Of a DNA stretch of 11,928 nt, positions 1 through 6,387 are shown piece by piece. A program made the translations under genes and the position numbers. Location: positions 1-11,928 of the forward strand of contig DASXSB010000020.1 in the NCBI GenBank assembly GCA_036506275.1, in the 5' to 3' direction. The notes under the pieces were generated by a model, which saw nothing but the letters and a program-made list of their open reading frames with translations, did not search any database and was not told the origin of the DNA. The DNA is from DASXSB01 sp036506275. GTDB taxonomy: Bacteria; Methylomirabilota; Methylomirabilia; Rokubacteriales; CSP1-6. Numbering within the stretch: the first letter of the stretch is position 1; each line of letters opens with the position of its first letter.

Positions 1-247
1 CCGCGGCAGCATCTTCATCGCCGAGCACGGCTCCTGGAACCGCTCCACGCCCATCGGGTACCGGGTGTCGTTCGTGAAGATCGAGGGCGGGCGCGCGGTG
101 TCCTACGAGACGTTCGCGGAAGGCTGGCTGAAGGGCAGCACGGCCAGCGGCCGTCCCGCCGACGTCCTCGTCATGCCGGACGGCGCGCTCCTCGTCTCCG
201 ACGACAAGGGCGGGCGCATCCACCGCATCACGTACACCGGGAGCTGA
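1..247 (+). CDS. PQQ-dependent sugar/sorbosone dehydrogenase-like protein, C-terminal end (5' partial)
   Basis: The frame is open from base 2 and reads RGSIFIAEHGSWNRS, then ends at a TGA at 245-247, so only about the last 81 residues are present. The HGSWNRS segment followed by GYRV, and the later GRPADVLVMPDGALLVSDD stretch, are typical of the last blades of the six-bladed beta-propeller in PQQ-dependent aldose/sorbosone dehydrogenases (YliI-like). These are usually secreted or periplasmic enzymes that oxidise sugars or sugar aldehydes and pass electrons to the respiratory chain. The N-terminus, any signal peptide and the PQQ-binding residues lie outside the window, so substrate and catalytic competence cannot be judged. 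The gene converges on the sensor kinase with only 12 bp between stops. No clear terminator is visible in that gap. Confidence 0.8.
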   Translation, partial: RGSIFIAEHGSWNRSTPIGYRVSFVKIEGGRAVSYETFAEGWLKGSTASGRPADVLVMPDGALLVSDDKGGRIHRITYTGS

Positions 248-259
248 GCCGGGACGCGA

Positions 260-2452
260 TCAGCGCGCGGCCGTCCTCGTCAACGAGGGCGACGACGTCG
301 CCTGCGCGATGGCCTTTCGCAATGCGGCGAGCGTCACCGGCTTGCTCACGAGCACGCTCACCCCCTCCGGCGTCTCGCCCTTGGCTTCCATCAGATCACC
401 GAAGCCGGTCAGCATGATGACGGGCTTGTTGGGTGCGAGCCGGGCGATCGCCGCCGCGAGCTGGTCGCCGCCCATTTCCGGCATCGCGCGGTCGGTGATC
501 ACGACATCGAACCACTGCCCGACGAACTTCTCCAACGCCGTCGCCCCGTTCTCCGCGCTGTCGACGGTGTGGCCGTCGCCCGCGAGCTGCTCGATCAGGA
601 CCGTCCGCACCCTGGGCTCGTCCTCGACGAGCAGCACCCGCAACCGGCGCGGCGGCTCTTCCACCTCGGCGTCCGGGATCGCGCGCGACGACGCCACCGC
701 GTTCAGCGGAAAGCGCGTGGTGATGGTGGTCCCTCGACCGGGTTGGCTCTCGATGGTGACCGTCCCCCCGTGGCGTTCGACGATGGCGTGCACGAGCGAG
801 AGCCCGAGTCCGGTGCCCTGTTGGCCCTTCGTGGAGAAGAACGGCTGGAGGCAGCGCTGGCGGACGTCCTCCGTCATGCCGACGCCGGTGTCGCGGACCT
901 GCACGCGCACACCGTCGGTGTCGGCGTACGCCCGCAACGTGATGGTGCCGCCTTGTGGCATGGCGCCCACAGCGTTGACCACGAGATTGATCAGCATCTC
1001 CCGGATTTCCGACTCGTCGCCGTTGATGTCGGGCAGGCGCTCCGGCACATCGGTCGTGAACCGGATCGTGATGCCGTTCGCCTGCGCCTCGTTGCGCCAT
1101 CGCGGCTGCGTCAACGCCACCGCCTCCTCGATGCAGCGCGCGAAGTTGACGGGGCCGTACGTCGCCGTCACGGCCCGGTCGCGGTAGAGATGGGAGAGCC
1201 GGCGGACCACGGCGGCCGCATCGCGGGCGGCGGTGTTGATGAGGCGCGCGTACCTGTCCCTGTCGCCGCCGGCCGCCTCCGGCTGACACAGGAGGAGCTC
1301 GCTGAAACCGAGGATGGGCGACAGCGTGTTGTTGAAGTCGTGCGCAATGCCGCTCGCCATCTCTCCCACCGTGCGCAGGCGTTCTTGCCGAAGCATCTGC
1401 CGCTGCGTCGCCTGCAGCTCCGCGAGCGCCTCCTCGAGACGGCGATGGCTCTGCTGCAGCGCCGCCGCCGAGCGCTGACGTTCGGTGATGTCCCGGAAGC
1501 TCACGACGAGGCCCGTCACCCGGTCCCGCTCGATCATCGGCGTGCTCGTGTACTCCACGGGAAAGTAACTGCCGTCGATCCGCGCAAAGATGTGATCGCC
1601 CGCGCGCCGCAGCCGGCCGTCCTCGAGCGGCTTGAACAGCGGACACTCCTCCTCCGGGATCGGCGTCCCGTCCGCCCGCAGATAGCGCACGACCGCCGTC
1701 ACCGGCATGCCCACGAGGCGGCGGGGATCTTCACCGAACGTGGCGGCGGCGGCGGGATTGATGAAGGAGATGCGGCGCTCCAGGTCGACACCGAAGATTC
1801 CCTCGCCGGCGGCGGTGAGGATCTGCGCCGTCTGGGCAAAAGCGCGCTCGTTGAAACGCCACGCGATGACGCTCCCCACGCACGAGGCGAGCACGAATCC
1901 GGCATGGATTCCCGCCCACGACCACGGCGCGTTGTACGCGGAGGCGTGATTGTAGACGTGCTCGGGCCACATCACGCCCAACACGCCGTGGTGAACGGCC
2001 ACAAAGGCGACGGAGAGAAGATACGGAATCCAGTCCTGGCAGAGCGCGAGGAAGGCGAGCATGACGAAGAAGTGAAAGTGCGCCTCGATGTAGCCACCCG
2101 AGAGGTGGACGAGGATCCCGGACGCGCTCATCAGACCGAAGCCCACGCAGGTGGCCTGGAACGTCCGCGTCGCCCGTGGCCATCCCGCGAGTGCGGCAAA
2201 GAAGGCCACGATCGCGCCCTCCCCCGCCGTGTGAAGAACCGTCTCGTGCGTCAAGAGCCCGGCGACGCTCCACTCCCAACGATGGCCGAGCACGGGGCCG
2301 CTCAGCGCGATGGCGACCGCGTGGAACCAGGCGAGCCCGACGAGGAAGCGACGGCGTCCGCGCCATACGGCCTCGGGCAGCGACCCGCCGGACGGGACGT
2401 ACGACCAGACATCTCGGAGCAGGCTGACGAGTCGATCGGTGAGCGGTCGCAC
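260..2452 (-). CDS. Membrane-bound PAS hybrid sensor histidine kinase with C-terminal receiver
   Basis: Hybrid two-component sensor, 730 residues from the GTG chosen here. About six hydrophobic segments fill residues 35-198 and carry many histidines. A PAS/PAC domain follows at about 202-323 (ending FRDITER), then a short coiled coil (326-358), a HisKA domain with phospho-acceptor His371 in GIAHDFNN, and an HATPase domain with N-box (N489, N493), G1 box DTGVGM (521-526) and G2 box GTGLGL (546-551). The receiver at about 604-716 has acidic pair E610/D611, phospho-acceptor D654, T682 and K704, so all key residues for His-to-Asp phosphorelay are present. The frame stays open to a GTG at 2533 (757 residues), but the GTG at 2452 has GGAGG four bases upstream and the skipped 27 residues look non-domain. 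No separate response regulator is adjacent. The small membrane protein upstream on the same strand may be co-transcribed. The signal sensed is unknown. Confidence 0.9.
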   Translation of the reverse strand: MRPLTDRLVSLLRDVWSYVPSGGSLPEAVWRGRRRFLVGLAWFHAVAIALSGPVLGHRWEWSVAGLLTHETVLHTAGEGAIVAFFAALAGWPRATRTFQATCVGFGLMSASGILVHLSGGYIEAHFHFFVMLAFLALCQDWIPYLLSVAFVAVHHGVLGVMWPEHVYNHASAYNAPWSWAGIHAGFVLASCVGSVIAWRFNERAFAQTAQILTAAGEGIFGVDLERRISFINPAAAATFGEDPRRLVGMPVTAVVRYLRADGTPIPEEECPLFKPLEDGRLRRAGDHIFARIDGSYFPVEYTSTPMIERDRVTGLVVSFRDITERQRSAAALQQSHRRLEEALAELQATQRQMLRQERLRTVGEMASGIAHDFNNTLSPILGFSELLLCQPEAAGGDRDRYARLINTAARDAAAVVRRLSHLYRDRAVTATYGPVNFARCIEEAVALTQPRWRNEAQANGITIRFTTDVPERLPDINGDESEIREMLINLVVNAVGAMPQGGTITLRAYADTDGVRVQVRDTGVGMTEDVRQRCLQPFFSTKGQQGTGLGLSLVHAIVERHGGTVTIESQPGRGTTITTRFPLNAVASSRAIPDAEVEEPPRRLRVLLVEDEPRVRTVLIEQLAGDGHTVDSAENGATALEKFVGQWFDVVITDRAMPEMGGDQLAAAIARLAPNKPVIMLTGFGDLMEAKGETPEGVSVLVSKPVTLAALRKAIAQATSSPSLTRTAAR

Positions 2453-2456
2453 GGAA

Positions 2457-2461
2457 CCTCC
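2457..2461 (-). promoter_or_regulatory. Ribosome-binding site deciding the kinase start
   Basis: On the minus strand GGAGG is followed by TTCC and then the GTG at 2452. The upstream alternatives (GTG at 2533, ATG at 2506) have no comparable purine-rich element, so this site favours the shorter protein. Confidence 0.6.
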
Positions 2462-2612
2462 GCGCCCAGGAGAGCAATAAGAACGCCACGGCGCGTGGGC
2501 CCGCATCGGCGAGGAGTTACGGTTCAGGGTCACGGCGGACGCGATCAGTTGATGGTCGATTCCGCGCGCACGCCGGCTTCAAACTCACCACCGGGCGGCG
2601 CGAGGCGGGGCC

Positions 2613-3248
2613 TCAGCGCGGGGCGGCGGACGACGGGGGGGCGGGGGCGGCGAGCGGGGGGCAGCGCCACACCGCGCGGTGCTTGGCGTACCCGACGCGC
2701 GGCAGGACCTCCTGAGCGCCGAGAGCGAGGCCCCACAGAATCGTGCCGAGCGCGACGACGTGCGCAAGGGCCAGACGCGCGCGCCAGGCGGCCGCGGCCG
2801 CCCACACGGCGGTCACGACCGTGACCACCACCACCGCGAGATACAGAAGGAGCCACCAGTCGCACGCGCGCTCGTAGGGCCACTGCGTGACGGAACCTCC
2901 GACAACCACCGCGAGACCGACGCGACCCCAGGTGCCGAGCGGCGTCGGCGTGACGCGCCGCCGGATCGGCCGCGGCGGGACCTTCCCGTCGCTCGTCGTC
3001 GTCCGGGTGACGCTGCGGAGCACCGGCTTCGGCGACCGCGCGTTACCGCGGAGCTTCCGGAGGAGCTGATCGACGATGGCGGCATCGCTGCGGTCGGGCG
3101 GGGCCTCGCGCTCGTTACCGGGAGCCACGCTCCCCCGCGCACGCAAGGTGGTTGCCAAGATCAGAGACGCGACATGTCGCGCACTTCGCCCCCTGGGGAA
3201 CGCGGGCACCGTGGCACGCGTGACAGCGCGCCGGCCATTCGGCGCCAT
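2613..3248 (-). CDS. Small integral membrane protein of unknown function; N-terminus uncertain
   Basis: I do not recognise this gene. The convincing part begins around base 3128: a polar region containing SDAAIVDQLLRKLR, then three hydrophobic segments (GRVGLAVVVGG; LLLYLAVVVVTVVTAVWAAAAAW; ALAHVVALGTILWGLALGA), and a Pro/Ala-rich tail after GYAKHRAVWRC. The two later membrane segments have aromatic and charged flanks (the WPYERACDWW stretch lies before the second), which argues for a real protein rather than a GC-rich shadow. The ATG at 3248 gives 211 residues. A GTG at 3128, preceded by a GGGGGA run at very short spacing, would give 171. The stretch between these two starts is arginine-rich and low in pattern, while another frame of the same strand carries a CxxC pair motif there, so a frameshift is possible. 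It lies 160 bp before the chosen kinase start on the same strand and could be in one operon with it. Confidence 0.5.
   Translation of the reverse strand: MAPNGRRAVTRATVPAFPRGRSARHVASLILATTLRARGSVAPGNEREAPPDRSDAAIVDQLLRKLRGNARSPKPVLRSVTRTTTSDGKVPPRPIRRRVTPTPLGTWGRVGLAVVVGGSVTQWPYERACDWWLLLYLAVVVVTVVTAVWAAAAAWRARLALAHVVALGTILWGLALGAQEVLPRVGYAKHRAVWRCPPLAAPAPPSSAAPR
3115..3246 (-). other. Possible displaced zinc-ribbon or heme-c-type segment in an alternative frame
   Basis: In the minus-strand frame that ends with TAA at 3115-3117, the translation over 3225-3172 reads CHACHGARVPQGAKCATC, i.e. C-x2-C-x10-C-x2-C, with the first pair also matching CxxCH. This frame has no ATG, GTG or TTG between its upstream stop (3343-3345) and the cysteines, so it cannot stand alone as a gene. 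The spacing fits a short zinc ribbon that could once have been the N-terminus of the membrane protein downstream. It could equally be a chance reading in GC-rich DNA. GC at third codon positions, counted by eye, is about the same in both frames and does not decide the matter. Confidence 0.25.
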
Positions 3249-3309
3249 AACCGCGCGGGATCCCGCGTGGGCGCCCGGCCCGCGTCGAAGCTCGGCCCCC
3301 AAGGTGGCC

Positions 3310-3346
3310 GTTGCTAACGGCAACGAACGGCGTTAGGATGCGTTAG
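3310..3346 (+). promoter_or_regulatory. Putative autoregulated promoter/operator of the RES toxin-antitoxin operon
   Basis: TTGCTA (3311-3316) and TAGGAT (3334-3339), 17 bp apart, resemble a sigma70 promoter at four of six positions each. The same stretch carries CTAACG (3314-3319) facing CGTTAG (3331-3336), a second CGTTAG at 3341-3346 exactly 10 bp on, and AACGGC at 3316 and 3326, again 10 bp apart. There is also a GTTGC/GCAAC inverted repeat at 3310-3324. Repeats that overlap a promoter are the usual binding sites of antitoxin repressors. The predicted transcript would start about at the antitoxin ATG (3351), and no Shine-Dalgarno is seen, so a leaderless message is possible. Confidence 0.45.
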
Positions 3347-3350
3347 ACCG

Positions 3351-4136
3351 ATGAGACGCCCATCCTCCCGCACCCGCCCCCTCGCCCGTGGGATCGACGC
3401 GCTCGCCCGCGCCGTGAGCCCGGCGCGCGCGCGACGACGCCGCGGGCGCGACGGCACCGTGGTGGTCCTCCCCGTGCGCGCGAAGGCGCTCGCCACCGAC
3501 GAGGTGCTGATCGCGATCGCGGACGGCGACACCGTCGCCCTCCGGCGAATCAAGGTCACCCCGACGTCGCCGGATGCGCCGTCTGCGCTCGCGGAGGCGG
3601 CGCGTCGGCTGGCGGAGATCGACGTCGTCGCCACCGCCATGGTCCACGCGCGTCGGGAGGCCGCGGCACCGTCAGCGCCTCTCACCGACGCCGAGGAACG
3701 CCTGCTCGGCGCGGCCGGCCTCGACGCCTCGCCCGTGGCCGCCGCCGAGGCGCACCTGGTGTACCGCGGCGCCGCCGAGTTTGCGAGCCTTCTCACCGAC
3801 GCCTATACCGTGGAGGAGGTGGCGCGACTCCTCTCCGTGAACACGAGCCGCATCCGCCAGCGCCTGACGGGGACGCCGCGCACGCTGTACGGGATCAAGA
3901 CGGAGAAGGGCTGGCGCATCCCGCGGTTTCAGTTCGACGGACGTCGCGTGGTGTCCGGGCTCGACCGCGTGGTGGCCCGGCTGTCGCCCGAGCTTCATCC
4001 GGTGGCCGTGTCACGATGGTTCACGGCTCCGAGCCCGGATCTCACCATCGACGGTGATCGCCGGATCTCGCCGCTCGACTGGCTTCGCCTCGGCAACGCG
4101 GCCGACGTGGTAGCGAAGCTCGCCGCCGGCCTCTAG
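3351..4136 (+). CDS. MbcA/ParS/Xre-type antitoxin with excisionase-like helix-turn-helix
   Basis: Predicted antitoxin and operon repressor, 261 residues. Residues 151-195 form a helix-turn-helix of the excisionase/MerR sort: YTVEEVARLLSVNTSRIRQRL followed by a wing-like LYGIKTEKGWRIPRFQF. The C-terminal 50 residues (LHPVAVSRWFTAPSPDL ... ISPLDWLRLGNAADVV) match the pattern of the MbcA/ParS/Xre toxin-binding domain (formerly DUF2384), which in known systems plugs the active site of the RES partner. The first roughly 140 residues are basic at the very N-terminus, then helical and alanine-rich, with no recognised domain. This is longer than compact Xre antitoxins. The gene order antitoxin-then-toxin and the 11-bp gap to the RES gene support the assignment. 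It is likely autoregulated through the repeats immediately upstream. The alternative is a free-standing regulator, but the adjacent RES gene makes that unlikely. Confidence 0.82.
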   Translation: MRRPSSRTRPLARGIDALARAVSPARARRRRGRDGTVVVLPVRAKALATDEVLIAIADGDTVALRRIKVTPTSPDAPSALAEAARRLAEIDVVATAMVHARREAAAPSAPLTDAEERLLGAAGLDASPVAAAEAHLVYRGAAEFASLLTDAYTVEEVARLLSVNTSRIRQRLTGTPRTLYGIKTEKGWRIPRFQFDGRRVVSGLDRVVARLSPELHPVAVSRWFTAPSPDLTIDGDRRISPLDWLRLGNAADVVAKLAAGL

Positions 4137-4147
4137 ACGTCTCCGCG

Positions 4148-4771
4148 GTGGCCAAGTTCGGGGAGCCACCGTCGCCGCGCGCGCTCGCCGCCATCCCTCC
4201 CGTGGCGCGGATGCTGCCCCGGGGAACACGCTGCTGGCGCATCTACTTTCGCGGCGGACCGTACGCGACCGCCTGGAATTCGTTCCGGGACTTCGGGCCG
4301 ACGTCGGCGCGCTTCGATCACCACCTCGAGCCGCCGCAGCGACAACGCCGCCAGGTCATGTACGCCGCCGAGAGCGCGGCCACGTGCCTGGCGGAGGTCT
4401 TTCAGGACTCGCGGACGATCGATCGCGCCCGGCGCGATCCGTGGCTGGCCGGCTTCGAGCTCCGGCGCGCGATCACCCTCCTCGATCTGCGGAGCGCCTG
4501 GCCCACCCGGGCCGGGGCATCGATGGCGATCAACTCCGGGCCCCGCCCTCGCGCACGCCGATGGTCCCAGGCGATCTACGAGGCCTATCCCCGTCTCGAC
4601 GGTCTCTATTACGCATCGAGCATGAACGCGAACGAACCCTCGATCGTGCTCTACGAGCGCGCAACGGACGGTCTTCCTGACCGGCCGCTGTTCCATCGCG
4701 CTCTCGCCGACGCCGCCCTGACGCCGGCGATCGTCCGCGCCGGCGCACGTTTCAACTACGTCGTCGTCTAG
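4148..4771 (+). CDS. RES-domain toxin (predicted NAD+-degrading enzyme of a type II TA system)
   Basis: The 207-residue protein has the RES-family layout: WRIYFRG with the conserved Arg31, ARFDHH with Arg55, MYAAESAATCLAEVF with the conserved Glu83, and GLYYASSMNANEPSIVLYE with the conserved serine (S157 or S158). RES toxins such as MbcT consume NAD+ by phosphorolysis or hydrolysis and arrest growth unless bound by the cognate antitoxin, which is encoded directly upstream here. All three hallmark residues appear intact, so the toxin is probably active; the exact reaction is inferred from the family. The start is a GTG 11 bp after the antitoxin stop with no visible Shine-Dalgarno, which would keep toxin output low or coupled to antitoxin translation. 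A later ATG at 4211 would still precede the first RES motif. The stop overlaps that of the opposing gene by 4 bp. Confidence 0.88.
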   Translation: MAKFGEPPSPRALAAIPPVARMLPRGTRCWRIYFRGGPYATAWNSFRDFGPTSARFDHHLEPPQRQRRQVMYAAESAATCLAEVFQDSRTIDRARRDPWLAGFELRRAITLLDLRSAWPTRAGASMAINSGPRPRARRWSQAIYEAYPRLDGLYYASSMNANEPSIVLYERATDGLPDRPLFHRALADAALTPAIVRAGARFNYVVV

Positions 4772-5295
4772 GCCGCTCGGCGTGACGCGGCGAACCACGC
4801 CACGGCCAGTCCGACCAGCGCGCCGCCGACGACACCGAGGACGGTCAGCGTCGAGCGCGATGCGCATGGCCCCGCAAACCGATCGACGGGCATCCGGCTG
4901 AGGAGCGCACCGACGGCGGGATCGGCATAGCTTCCGAACGCGTCCACCAGCACTCCGCGCGTGCCGTCGCGCGCCTCCAGCGCGTACACGATGGACATAT
5001 CGTCGGGGTCGGAGGTGCCTTCGAATCGATAGTAATCACGGATGTGAACGTCCTCGGGACGGAACGAGCGCCCAGTGTGCGTCACGCGGAAATGCCCATC
5101 GCGCGCGGTGAACTCGGCGGTGAAGCCAAGACGCTCGAGGACGCTGATCGCGGGCGCTTCCGAGATGTGGTCCACCGGCGTCCCGCCGCCGGCAGCCGGG
5201 CACGCCGCCGCCGCGTGCAGGGGACCCAGCTCCACGGGTCGAGGAGAGATCGCGCGCGAACGCTGTACCGTCATGATGCCCTCCGCTTCCCGCAT
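4768..5295 (-). CDS. Hypothetical protein with single C-terminal membrane anchor
   Basis: I do not recognise this family. The 175-residue protein has an Ala/Pro-rich N-terminus and a compact soluble part (about 42-140) with regular beta-like segments such as RDGHFRVTHTGRSF and MSIVYALEARDGTRGVLVDAFG. One strong transmembrane helix follows at about 149-170, ending in SRRAA. The soluble part reads as a real folded domain, rich in acidic and aromatic residues, with only two cysteines (32 and 144). No signal peptide is evident, so the protein may be tail-anchored with its domain in the cytosol; topology is inference. Two starts compete: the ATG at 5295 (GGAGGG, 3-base spacer) and the ATG at 5274 (GGAGGG, 4-base spacer, slightly better placed). 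Its 3' end overlaps the RES toxin gene tail to tail, and its 5' end is divergent from the ABC importer operon. Confidence 0.72.
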   Translation of the reverse strand: MREAEGIMTVQRSRAISPRPVELGPLHAAAACPAAGGGTPVDHISEAPAISVLERLGFTAEFTARDGHFRVTHTGRSFRPEDVHIRDYYRFEGTSDPDDMSIVYALEARDGTRGVLVDAFGSYADPAVGALLSRMPVDRFAGPCASRSTLTVLGVVGGALVGLAVAWFAASRRAA

Positions 5296-5320
5296 TGTCC
5301 CTCCGACATCGCGGCCTTGC

Positions 5321-5350
5321 TCGTTTTGCTCTCGGTCGTTTTGCTATAGT
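5321..5350 (+). promoter_or_regulatory. Putative promoter region of the ABC importer operon with a 10-bp direct repeat
   Basis: TATAGT at 5345-5350 matches the -10 consensus at five of six positions and would place the transcript start about 22 bases before the binding-protein ATG. No good -35 is seen at 16-18 bp. Instead the DNA holds two exact copies of TCGTTTTGCT at 5321-5330 and 5336-5345, 15 bp apart, in an unusually T-rich patch for this genome. A weak -35 with an activator bound to the repeats would explain this. The element sits between divergent genes, and the self-complementary CTATAG could serve both strands. Confidence 0.4.
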
Positions 5351-5364
5351 CGTGACTCCATTCG

Positions 5365-5373
5365 AGAGGGGGA
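5365..5373 (+). promoter_or_regulatory. Ribosome-binding site of the solute-binding protein
   Basis: AGAGGGGGA ends six bases before the ATG at 5380, a good Shine-Dalgarno position. It fits the high expression usually needed for a periplasmic binding protein. Confidence 0.6.
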
Positions 5374-5379
5374 CGTTCC

Positions 5380-6387
5380 ATGAGATCGATCGTGCTCGTC
5401 GTCGTCCTCGGCGTCGCCGTCGGCCTTGCCTTCGTCAGTCCCGCCGTCGCGCAGACCGCCATCTGCTACAACTGCCCGCCCGAGTGGGCGGACTGGGCGA
5501 GCCAGCTCAAGTCGATCAAGGCCGCGACCGGGATCACGGTGCCGCACGACAACAAGAACTCCGGGCAGACGCTGTCCCAGCTCATCGCGGAGAAGGCACG
5601 CCCCGTCGCCGACATCGCGTACTTCGGCGTGACGTTCGGCATCCAGGCCAAGAAGGAAGGCGTGACGGCGCCGTACAAGCCGGCCTTCTGGAACGAGATC
5701 CCGGACGGGCTCAAGGATCCCGAGGGCCACTGGTTCACGATCCATTCCGGAACGCTCGGCCTCTTCGTGAACGTCGACGCGCTCGGCGGCAAGCCGGTGC
5801 CGAAGGCGTGGAAGGATCTCCTCAAGCCGGAGTACAAGGGGATGATCGGGTACCTCGATCCCACCAGCGCCTTCGTCGGCTACGTGGGCGCGGTCGCCAT
5901 CAACGGCGCCCTCGGCGGCAGCCTCGACGACTTCACGCCCGCCGTCGCCTTCTTCAAGGAGCTCCAGAAGAACTCGCCCATCGTGCCCAAGCAGACCTCG
6001 TACGCGCGCGTCGTCTCGGGCGAGATCCCGATCCTGCTCGACTACGACTTCAACGCCTACCGCGCCCGGTACAAGGACAAGGCGAACGCCGCCTTCGTCA
6101 TCCCCGCCGAAGGCACGGTGGTCGTGCCGTACGTGATGAGCCTCGTCAAGAACGGTCCCAACCCCGACAACGGCAAGAAGGTCCTCGACCACCTCATGTC
6201 GGACCAGGGTCAGGCCGTGTGGGCGAACGCGTTCCTGAGACCGGTGCGGGCGAAGGCGATCTCGAAGGAGGCCCAGGACAAGTTCCTCCCCGCGTCGGAG
6301 TACGCGCGCGCCCGCACCGTGGACTACGGAAAGATGGCGGACCACCAGGCCGCGTTCACCAAGCGCTACCAGGAAGAGGTGCGTTAG
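5380..6387 (+). CDS. ABC transporter periplasmic solute-binding protein (family 1 / AfuA-PotD-like)
   Basis: The 335-residue protein begins with a clear Sec signal peptide (MRS followed by a hydrophobic run, then SPAVA) with likely cleavage after Ala24. There is no lipobox, so it should be a free periplasmic protein. The mature part has the cluster-D/SBP type 2 pattern: the WNEIPDGLKDPEGHWFTIHSG region, WKDLLKPEYKGMIGYLDPTS, SYARVVSGEIPILLDYDFNAY, and VLDHLMSDQGQAVWANAFLRPVR near the end. Related proteins bind ferric iron, polyamines, thiamine, phosphonates or phosphodiesters. I cannot assign the ligand, and the double-tyrosine iron site of FbpA is not evident. A CxxC pair (Cys29/Cys32) lies just inside the mature N-terminus and may form a disulfide. 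It is the first gene of a five-gene operon, and its TAG stop is directly followed by the first codon of the permease frame. Confidence 0.9.
   Translation: MRSIVLVVVLGVAVGLAFVSPAVAQTAICYNCPPEWADWASQLKSIKAATGITVPHDNKNSGQTLSQLIAEKARPVADIAYFGVTFGIQAKKEGVTAPYKPAFWNEIPDGLKDPEGHWFTIHSGTLGLFVNVDALGGKPVPKAWKDLLKPEYKGMIGYLDPTSAFVGYVGAVAINGALGGSLDDFTPAVAFFKELQKNSPIVPKQTSYARVVSGEIPILLDYDFNAYRARYKDKANAAFVIPAEGTVVVPYVMSLVKNGPNPDNGKKVLDHLMSDQGQAVWANAFLRPVRAKAISKEAQDKFLPASEYARARTVDYGKMADHQAAFTKRYQEEVR
6371..6379 (+). promoter_or_regulatory. Ribosome-binding site supporting a CTG start for the first permease
   Basis: AGGAAGAGG lies inside the last codons of the binding-protein gene and ends eight bases before the CTG at 6388. 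No comparable site precedes the ATG at 6466 at usable distance. This decides the start of the permease. Confidence 0.5.

Noticed and set aside
2534..2612. Possible small gene or regulatory element between the small membrane protein and the open frame of the kinase
   Set aside because: No start with a ribosome-binding site, no strong hairpin and no promoter match could be found.
569..2824. Very long open frame on the plus strand opposite the sensor kinase
   Set aside because: Its translation is Arg/Ala/His-rich with no domain pattern, while the minus strand carries the complete kinase motifs. Long antisense frames are expected in DNA this GC-rich.
5344..6345. Minus-strand frame of about 330 codons opposite the solute-binding protein
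   Set aside because: The plus strand has a signal peptide and a binding-protein fold. The opposite frame is a charged, patternless shadow.
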